The position numbers and the translations under genes are program-made. A stretch of DNA of 64,000 nt, from the NCBI GenBank assembly GCA_042408535.1, contig JBHORA010000079.1:12679-76678 (forward strand), given 5' to 3'. Of the stretch, positions 58,551 to 64,000 are shown one piece after another. Positions within the stretch are counted from its first letter, which is position 1; each line of letters starts with the position of its first letter. The notes beneath the pieces are model-generated. The model saw nothing but the letters and a program-made list of their open reading frames with translations, was not told the origin of the DNA and did no database searches. The stretch comes from BPIH01 sp042408535 (GTDB lineage Bacteria > Chloroflexota > Limnocylindria > Limnocylindrales > CSP1-4).

Positions 58551-59783
58551 GTGACCAGCCCAGTCCTCGACGCCGAGCCCCCCTGTCCGGAGGCGGCATC
58601 CAGGACCGCGGGCGTCGCGTCCCCCGCCCGCCGCCTCCGTGCCGTCCGGCGGTCGGTCGACCGGCTCGACCAGGGCACCTGGGACGCCTTGGCGGCCCGC
58701 AACCCCTGGGCGACGCCCTTCGCCCGTTGGGCCGTCCACCGGGCCTGGTGGGAGGCGTACGGGACGAACGCCCACGAGGAGACCCTCGTCCTCGTCGAAG
58801 CCGACCCGGCAGACGGAGCGATCGACGAGGACGCGACTCCCGTCGCCATCGTCCCCCTCATGCACCGCCACGAGGTGGAGCCGGACGACGCGGCTCGTCG
58901 GACCGTCCTCCGCCACGGCGCAGCCGGCGCCCTGACGCCCGTCCCTGCCACCGCCAAGGCCGTCTTCATGGGGGCCTCCTACCACGCCGACTACGCGACC
59001 CTCCTCGCTGCCCCGGACGCCTTCCCGGCCGTCGCCGAGGCCGTCGTCGACTACCTCTCCGCCGACGCCCTCGGTGCTGTTCAGCGAATCCCCTGGGACG
59101 TCGTCGATCTCCGGCGGCTTCGCTGCGCCGACCCGGCGACCGACGCCCTCGCCCTCGCCTTCGGTCGCCGCGAGATCGCCGAGGGCTGGACCCTGAGCGT
59201 CGAGCGAGAGGACGTGTGCCCCGTCGTGACGCTCCCGGAGGAAGGCGGCTTCGAGGCCCTCCTCGCTCGCCTCGACAAGAAGGACCGCCACGAAATCCGC
59301 CGCAAGGTTCGACGCGCGGAGGCCGCCGGGCGGATCGCCCTCGTCGATGCCGCCGATCCCCTTGCCGAGCTCGACCGCTTCGTCGATCTCCACCAGCGCC
59401 GCTGGGGGGCCGACGGCCTCTTCCCGCCGACCGAAGGCGGGCGCCAGAGCCGGCGCTTCCTGGAGCGACTCTTCGAGCTCGCCTGGCCCGAAGGCTGGAT
59501 CTGCCTCACCTTCCTCGAGGTCGCCGATCGGCGGATCGGAGCCGGGATCACCTTCGACGACGGGGTAACGGTCTACTACTACAACGCCGGGATCGACCCC
59601 GATGCTGCCGCTCTCTCGCCCGGGATCCTCCTCGCCGAGCGCCTCATCCGGCGGGCCATCGAGCTCGGCCGCCGCCGGTTCGACTTCCTCCGCGGGAACG
59701 AGCCGTACAAGTACGCCTGGGGTGCCGTCGACGAGCCGATCGCCCGGATCCTCGTCCGCCGGACCGGTCGAGGACGGCCATGA
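58551..59783 (+). CDS. FemAB/CelD-like GNAT acyltransferase
   Basis: 410 residues. PF13480 (Acetyltransf_6), two GNAT-like halves. Motifs: RNPWATPFARWAVHRAWWEAY, LDKKDRHEIRRKVRRAEAAG, and FDFLRGNEPYKYAWG near the end. Members take part in polysaccharide or cell-wall precursor modification. Its stop overlaps the start of the GT4 gene by 4 bases (ATGA), tying it to glycan synthesis. Confidence 0.85.
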   Translation: MTSPVLDAEPPCPEAASRTAGVASPARRLRAVRRSVDRLDQGTWDALAARNPWATPFARWAVHRAWWEAYGTNAHEETLVLVEADPADGAIDEDATPVAIVPLMHRHEVEPDDAARRTVLRHGAAGALTPVPATAKAVFMGASYHADYATLLAAPDAFPAVAEAVVDYLSADALGAVQRIPWDVVDLRRLRCADPATDALALAFGRREIAEGWTLSVEREDVCPVVTLPEEGGFEALLARLDKKDRHEIRRKVRRAEAAGRIALVDAADPLAELDRFVDLHQRRWGADGLFPPTEGGRQSRRFLERLFELAWPEGWICLTFLEVADRRIGAGITFDDGVTVYYYNAGIDPDAAALSPGILLAERLIRRAIELGRRRFDFLRGNEPYKYAWGAVDEPIARILVRRTGRGRP

Positions 59784-60982
59784 CCCCCCTCGCCCCAGCC
59801 GACCCCTGCTACCAGCCCGTCGTCCGAGGCCCTGTCCCGGGCGGCGGTCGGATCCGGGTCGTCGAGGTCCTTGCCACCGGCACGAACGGCGGCGCCCAGG
59901 AACACGTCTACAACCTCGTCACTCGGATCGATCGCGACCGCTACGACGTCTCCGTCGTCAGCCTCTCAGCGGGGAGCTCGGTTCGGAAGCTCCAGCGGGC
60001 CGGGATCGGGGTCGTCGTCTTCGACGAGCCTGACGACGCCGTCGCCGTCGGGATGCTCACCGCCCACCTCCTGAACGTGTGCCCGGACGTCATCCACAAC
60101 CACATGTACCGGGCCGAGGTCGTCGGCACAAAAGCGGCCCTCGCCCTCGAGCGACTCGGCATGCGCCGGCCCTACGTCGTCTCGACGGTCCACTCGTCCC
60201 GGGTCCGGTCGCTCGCCGATCGCGACGAGCTCCGGCGCCTGACGCCGCACATGGATCGGCTCGTTGCCGTATCGCGGGCGATCGTGGCCAAGATCGCCGA
60301 GGAGCGGGGAGAGGCGGCCCCCGTCGAGCTCATCTACAACGGCGTCGACCTGTCCCGCTACGACCATCAAGAGCCCTGTTGCACCCTCCGCGACGAGTAC
60401 GGGCTCCCCGCCGACGCCCAGCTCGTCGGGGTCGTCGCCCGCCTCGAACCGGAGAAGGGCCATCCGACCCTCCTCGCCGCCTGGCCTGAGGTCGTCCGTC
60501 GCTGCCCCCAGGCGTATCTCCTCGTCGTCGGTGAGGGGAGCCAGCGCGATGCCCTCGAAGTCATGGCGGCGGAGCTCGGGATCGACGACCGGGTCGTCTT
60601 TACCGGCCGTCGGGACGACGTGCCGGCCGTGACGGCCGCCCTCGACGTCGCCGTCCTCCCCTCGTACCGCGAAGCGCAGGGGCTCGCCATCTTGGAAGCG
60701 ATGGCCCTCGGGCGACCGGTCGTCGCCTCGAACGTCGGCGGCATCCCGGAGGTCATCGACGACGGGGTGAGCGGCCTCCTCGTCCCGCCTGGCGACCCGG
60801 CCGCTCTCGCCGCGGCGATCGTCCGGCTCCTCACTGACCACCCCTACGCCGATCTGTTGGCCCGGCGCGGCCACGACCTCGTCCACGAGCGCTTCTGCGT
60901 CGAACTCATGGTCCGCGCCATCGAGTCGGTCTACGACGACGGGGCGCGGGTGGTTCGCCTGCCGCAGGAGGCAGTGGGCTGA
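59780..60982 (+). CDS. GT4-family glycosyltransferase
   Basis: 400 residues, cytoplasmic GT-B fold. The N-terminal domain has GTNGGAQEHVYNLV and VIHNHMYRAEVVG; the C-terminal domain has VGVVARLEPEKGHPTLLAAW, VGEGSQRDALE and the donor-binding YREAQGLAILEAMALGRPVVA with the E-x7-E pair. It transfers a sugar from a nucleotide donor to a lipid or glycan acceptor. Coupled to the GNAT gene. Confidence 0.93.
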   Translation: MTPLAPADPCYQPVVRGPVPGGGRIRVVEVLATGTNGGAQEHVYNLVTRIDRDRYDVSVVSLSAGSSVRKLQRAGIGVVVFDEPDDAVAVGMLTAHLLNVCPDVIHNHMYRAEVVGTKAALALERLGMRRPYVVSTVHSSRVRSLADRDELRRLTPHMDRLVAVSRAIVAKIAEERGEAAPVELIYNGVDLSRYDHQEPCCTLRDEYGLPADAQLVGVVARLEPEKGHPTLLAAWPEVVRRCPQAYLLVVGEGSQRDALEVMAAELGIDDRVVFTGRRDDVPAVTAALDVAVLPSYREAQGLAILEAMALGRPVVASNVGGIPEVIDDGVSGLLVPPGDPAALAAAIVRLLTDHPYADLLARRGHDLVHERFCVELMVRAIESVYDDGARVVRLPQEAVG

Positions 60983-61098
60983 CCCCACGAAGGCCCAGCC
61001 TGAGCCGACCGATCCTGGGCATCGTCGAGCTCGCGGCTGCGGGACGGGGCTGGCTCGAAACGCCCGTCCGCCGTCGCGCCCTTCGCGACGGCCTGTCG

Positions 61099-61848
61099 GT
61101 GGTCGGGCTCGGGATGCTCGGGCTCATCCTCGTCGCCGGTAGTGGCACGGATGCCGTCTCGTACTGGTCCCTGGACCTCGCGGAGCCCTACCTCGCAGCG
61201 AGCCGGTCGCTGACGGCCGATGTCGCGTTCCGGTATGGGCCCCCCGTGGCTCTCCTCCTCGCCCCCTTCACTGTTCTCCCGTGGGAGACCTTCCGGATTC
61301 TGTGGGTTTTGCTCGAGGTCGGTGCGCTGGCCCTCATTGCTGGCGCCTGGACGCTCGCTGCCATCGCCGCCTACCCGATTACCCTCGAGATCTCCGTCGG
61401 CAACATCCATCTTCTCCTCGCGGCGGCCATCTTCCTCGGTCTGCGGTACCCAGCGGCGTGGGCGTGGGTACTCCTAACGAAGATCACCCCGGGCGTTGGC
61501 CTCCTCTGGTTCGCCGTCCGGCGCGAGTGGCGGCGACTGGGCATCGCCCTCGCTACGACGGCGGTCATTACAGCGCTGTCGTGGGTCGTCCGGCCGGATC
61601 TGTGGCCTGAGTGGGTCGCCATGCTGTCGACGAATGCCCAGCTCCCGCTGGAGCCGGACGCTCGGTACCTGCCGATCCCGCTCGGGATTCGACTCCCTCT
61701 GGCGGCGGCCGTCGTGGCCTGGGCAGCCAAGCGCAACGACCCTCGCGGGCTCGGCCTTGCCGCCACGCTTGGCCTTCCCACGATCTGGCCTCACAGTCTC
61801 GCGCTCCTCGTCCTCTGCCTCGTCCCCCCAGGTCGATGGCCGCGGTGA
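61099..61848 (+). CDS. GT87-like membrane glycosyltransferase, start unclear
   Basis: At least 249 residues, paralogous to 54156-55043 (ISVGNIHLLLAAAIFLGLRYP, LLTKITPGVGLLWFAVRREW). GTG 61099 falls inside the region that matches the paralogue: the same frame upstream continues RRRALRDGLSVVGLG, like RRRAIAHGLILAGLL in the relative, but holds no ATG, GTG or TTG back to the GT4 stop. Either a CTG start is used or the N-terminus has been damaged. About 7 membrane segments. Confidence 0.75.
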   Translation: MVGLGMLGLILVAGSGTDAVSYWSLDLAEPYLAASRSLTADVAFRYGPPVALLLAPFTVLPWETFRILWVLLEVGALALIAGAWTLAAIAAYPITLEISVGNIHLLLAAAIFLGLRYPAAWAWVLLTKITPGVGLLWFAVRREWRRLGIALATTAVITALSWVVRPDLWPEWVAMLSTNAQLPLEPDARYLPIPLGIRLPLAAAVVAWAAKRNDPRGLGLAATLGLPTIWPHSLALLVLCLVPPGRWPR

Positions 61849-61897
61849 TCAGGGCCCGAGCCTCCAGCGGAGCCAGGCGGATCGTCCGCACCAGGCC

Positions 61898-62770
61898 TCA
61901 GTCTGTCGGGGAAGGTCTCTGCCAGCCAAGCTTCTCGAGGAGGAGGGGGAGGCAGGCCACGAGGAAGCTCGCCGCATCGAGCCACAGCGTCGGCAGGGCG
62001 ACGGTCATGCCGACGATGGCGAGGATGTCGCCCCAGGGCTCGCGCGTCCGGGCCGCAACGAGCACGACGAGGGTGGCGGCCACGAGGCGGACGAGGTAGG
62101 GGATGGGGAGCAGCCCCGAGACGTCGAGGGGGCCGCGGGCCAGCGTCACGTCGACGAACTCGCGCCAGAGATCCGGGGCGAGGACGTAGCTGGCCGCCGC
62201 GACGATCGCTGCCGCGCCGAGACCGACGGCCGCATCCCGGAAGCGCCCCTTCGCTGCCAGATAGACGAGCCCCAGGCCCGGACTCAGCTTGACGAGCGAC
62301 CCGATCCCGAGGAGGACCGGCCAGCGGCGCAACCCGAGGTAGCTCACGACGGCGAGCGGGAGGTGGATGTTCCGGAACCAGAGCTCCACGGCGACCGGGA
62401 CGAACGCCACGCTGGCGAGGGCGACGACGAGGCTGCTGTCGGCGAGCCAGTAGAGACAGCCGAGGAGGAGGACCGTCCAGGCTACCGTCCAAACCTCGGC
62501 CGGCAGGACCGCCGCGATCGGCGCCATTGCCTGGGCCAATGGTGGCGGGTAGTGGTAGGCATACGGCTCGACGGACCCGAGTCGAGCGAGCTCGTAGATA
62601 GACCGTCCCTCGAGAAGATTGCGGCCGGCGAGCCAGTAGGCGTGCTCGTCCGACGGTGTCGTCCACCGATAGGCGGCGTCGACGGCGAGGAAGATCGCCC
62701 CCACGGCCGCGGGGACGAACAGCGAGACGGGGGGCGAGCCTCGGCCGAGGGTCTCGTCGCGGCGGACCAT
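61898..62770 (-). CDS. GT87-family membrane glycosyltransferase
   Basis: 290 residues, about 8 membrane segments, opposite in direction to its neighbours. Features: DEHAYWLAGRNLLEGRSIYE, AYHYPPPLAQAMAPIAAVLP, VELWFRNIHLPLAVVSYLGL and LVKLSPGLGLVYLAAKGRF. Related to the genes at 54156 and 61099 but more distant. ATG 62770 starts just before the first membrane segment; the 49 bases after its stop separate it from the convergent gene. Confidence 0.82.
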   Translation of the reverse strand: MVRRDETLGRGSPPVSLFVPAAVGAIFLAVDAAYRWTTPSDEHAYWLAGRNLLEGRSIYELARLGSVEPYAYHYPPPLAQAMAPIAAVLPAEVWTVAWTVLLLGCLYWLADSSLVVALASVAFVPVAVELWFRNIHLPLAVVSYLGLRRWPVLLGIGSLVKLSPGLGLVYLAAKGRFRDAAVGLGAAAIVAAASYVLAPDLWREFVDVTLARGPLDVSGLLPIPYLVRLVAATLVVLVAARTREPWGDILAIVGMTVALPTLWLDAASFLVACLPLLLEKLGWQRPSPTD

Positions 62771-62863
62771 CCTGCTATGGTGCCAGCGGCGCCCATCCGC
62801 TGCCCGGCGGCCTTCGCCCGGCCCTGACGCGAGACCTGACGCGAGGAGGAGATCGACCTCACG

Positions 62864-64000
62864 ATGCGTGCCGATCGAACCTGGCCCACCCTCGGTGCGG
62901 CCTGGCGGGCGACGGCGTTCCTCCTCCCCCTCGCCGTCGCCCTCGCCGCCCCGCTCTCGGCCGTCGACCTCGCCTACGCCATCCGGGCCGGCCAGCTCAT
63001 CCACGAGCGGGGAGACGTCCTCCGGACCGACCCCTTCACCTTCACCGCCGGCGGCGAACGCTGGACCGACCAGCAGTGGCTCGCCCAGGTCGCCTTCGCC
63101 GTCGTCCACGACGCCGCCGGCTGGCCCGGCCTCGCCCTCCTCCGCGGTGCCCTCGTCGGCCTGACCGTCCTCCTCCTCGCCGATACCCTTCGGCGGTCAG
63201 GACTCGACGCCCGGCGCTCGGCGATCGTCGTCCTTGCCACCTTCGTCGTCGTGGCTCCCGCCCTCGCCCTCCGCGCCCAGCTCTTCGCCGTTGCCCTCTT
63301 CGCGCTCACCTTCTGGCTCCTCGCCCGATCCGACGGCAGGTCGGGCCTCCGCTGGCTCCTCGTCCCGGTGGCCTCGCTCTGGGCGAACCTCCACGGCACC
63401 TTTGTCCTCCTGCCGGCGGCGACTGTCGTCGACTGGCTCAGCGGCCGCCCCAGCCGGGTGCACGCCGGCGGTCCCCGGGCCGACGGGCACAGCCTCGCCC
63501 TCGTGGCTGCGACCCTCCTCGCCAGCCTCGTCAATCCCTTCGGTCCGGCGGTCTGGGGGTACGCCCTCGGTCTGGCGACGAACCCGACCGTCGGCGGGCT
63601 GGCGAGCGAATGGCAGCCGACGTCACCGGTGACGGTGCCCGGCGCGCTCTTTCTGGCCGCCCTCGTCGTGGTGGTCGTCCGTCTCGTCCGGAGTCCCAGG
63701 CGGCCGGCCTGGCCGACGATCGTCTGGCTCGTCGCCCTCGCCATCCTCGCCCTTCGGGCCGAGCGGGCGATCGTCTGGTGGGCCCTCGCTGCCGCCGTCG
63801 CGCTTGGCCGGACGTTCGCCGACCAGCCAGCGCTGCGCCCATCGCCAGCGCCACTCGCACCAGCCCCGCCACTCGCACCAGCCCCGCCCCGCGCCGAACC
63901 CGCGCCCCGCGCCGAACCCCCACCCCGCGCCGCACCAGCCCCGCCACTCGCACCAGCCCCGCCACTCGCACCAGCCCCGCCCCGCGCCGAACCCGCGCCC
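62864..64000 (+). CDS. Membrane protein, putative GT-C-like, cut by window edge
   Basis: Open for 379 codons to the right edge with no stop. About 9 hydrophobic segments; motifs VDLAYAIRAGQLIHERGDVLR, FTFTAGGERWTDQQWLAQV, SLWANLHGTFVLLP and VNPFGPAVWGYALGLATNP are typical of a conserved family of multi-span proteins near glycan genes in Chloroflexota and Actinobacteria, distantly like GT39 enzymes. From about residue 325 it becomes low-complexity Ala/Pro repeats. GAGGAGGAG lies 12 bases before ATG 62864. Confidence 0.78.
   Translation, partial: MRADRTWPTLGAAWRATAFLLPLAVALAAPLSAVDLAYAIRAGQLIHERGDVLRTDPFTFTAGGERWTDQQWLAQVAFAVVHDAAGWPGLALLRGALVGLTVLLLADTLRRSGLDARRSAIVVLATFVVVAPALALRAQLFAVALFALTFWLLARSDGRSGLRWLLVPVASLWANLHGTFVLLPAATVVDWLSGRPSRVHAGGPRADGHSLALVAATLLASLVNPFGPAVWGYALGLATNPTVGGLASEWQPTSPVTVPGALFLAALVVVVVRLVRSPRRPAWPTIVWLVALAILALRAERAIVWWALAAAVALGRTFADQPALRPSPAPLAPAPPLAPAPPRAEPAPRAEPPPRAAPAPPLAPAPPLAPAPPRAEPAP
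63850..64000 (+). repeat. In-frame 18-bp repeats at the right edge
   Basis: Irregular tandem copies of CCACTCGCACCAGCCCCG and CCCCGCGCCGAACCCGCG encoding PLAPAP and PRAEPA in the C-terminal part of the truncated membrane protein. The array runs beyond the window. Confidence 0.85.

Overview
The window is about 70% GC, gene-dense and looks chromosomal. It suggests an aerobic, single-membrane bacterium, most likely Chloroflexota or a close relative. The grounds are the gene orders rpmE-DUF1385-prfA-prmC and atp-murA-mbl, a Tad pilus locus with no outer-membrane secretin, several GT87 and PIG-V membrane glycosyltransferases, and a SCO1/PCuAC copper pair for cytochrome oxidase assembly. This placement is inferred from protein content. 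I found no rRNA, tRNA, CRISPR array, insertion sequence or phage.

Layout. 0-3.2 kb: penicillin-binding protein 2 and RodA, a cell-elongation pair probably entering from an upstream mre operon. 3.2-9.8 kb: cation/proton antiporter, AI-2E family transporter, the radical-SAM-linked protein DUF2344, an unknown membrane protein, then SCO1 and PCuAC. 10.3-12 kb: ribosomal proteins L21 (with a very long repeat-containing tail), L27 and L31. 12-22.5 kb: DUF1385, RF1, a glycogen debranching-type enzyme, PrmC, a HAD phosphatase, GlyA, a WecA/MraY-family transferase and a Pro/Thr-rich membrane protein, mostly overlapping. 22.5-30 kb: the complete ATP synthase operon I-a-c-b-delta-alpha-gamma-beta-epsilon. 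30-35 kb: MurA (fosfomycin-target Cys replaced by Asp), an Mbl/MreB protein, a PHP phosphoesterase, a frameshifted flippase-like gene and an XRE regulator.

35.3-54 kb is a long minus-strand region. Read in its own direction it encodes two large GT-C glycosyltransferases, a DegS-type histidine kinase, a LuxR-type response regulator, a second kinase whose ATP-binding domain is degenerate, four Flp-type pilins (two under 60 residues, one overlapping the degenerate kinase), CpaB, CpaE, TadA, TadB, TadC, DUF192, ComF, long-form HPF, endonuclease IV and a third GT-C enzyme. The chain of 4-base stop/start overlaps from glycosyltransferase to kinase to regulator, and from the second kinase to a pilin, is the best candidate here for an undescribed functional unit: a two-component system tying surface glycosylation to Tad pilus production.

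54-64 kb is an envelope glycan region: GT87, PIG-V-like, GT2 and GT4 transferases and a FemAB/CelD-like acyltransferase, with a VapB-VapC deletion remnant between two of them.

Two sequence-wide signals stand out. Several transcription units begin with a TAnnnT hexamer ending 7-10 bases before the start codon, the signature of leaderless transcripts. In-frame short tandem repeats (12-36 bp units) occur again and again in linkers and tails of otherwise conserved proteins.
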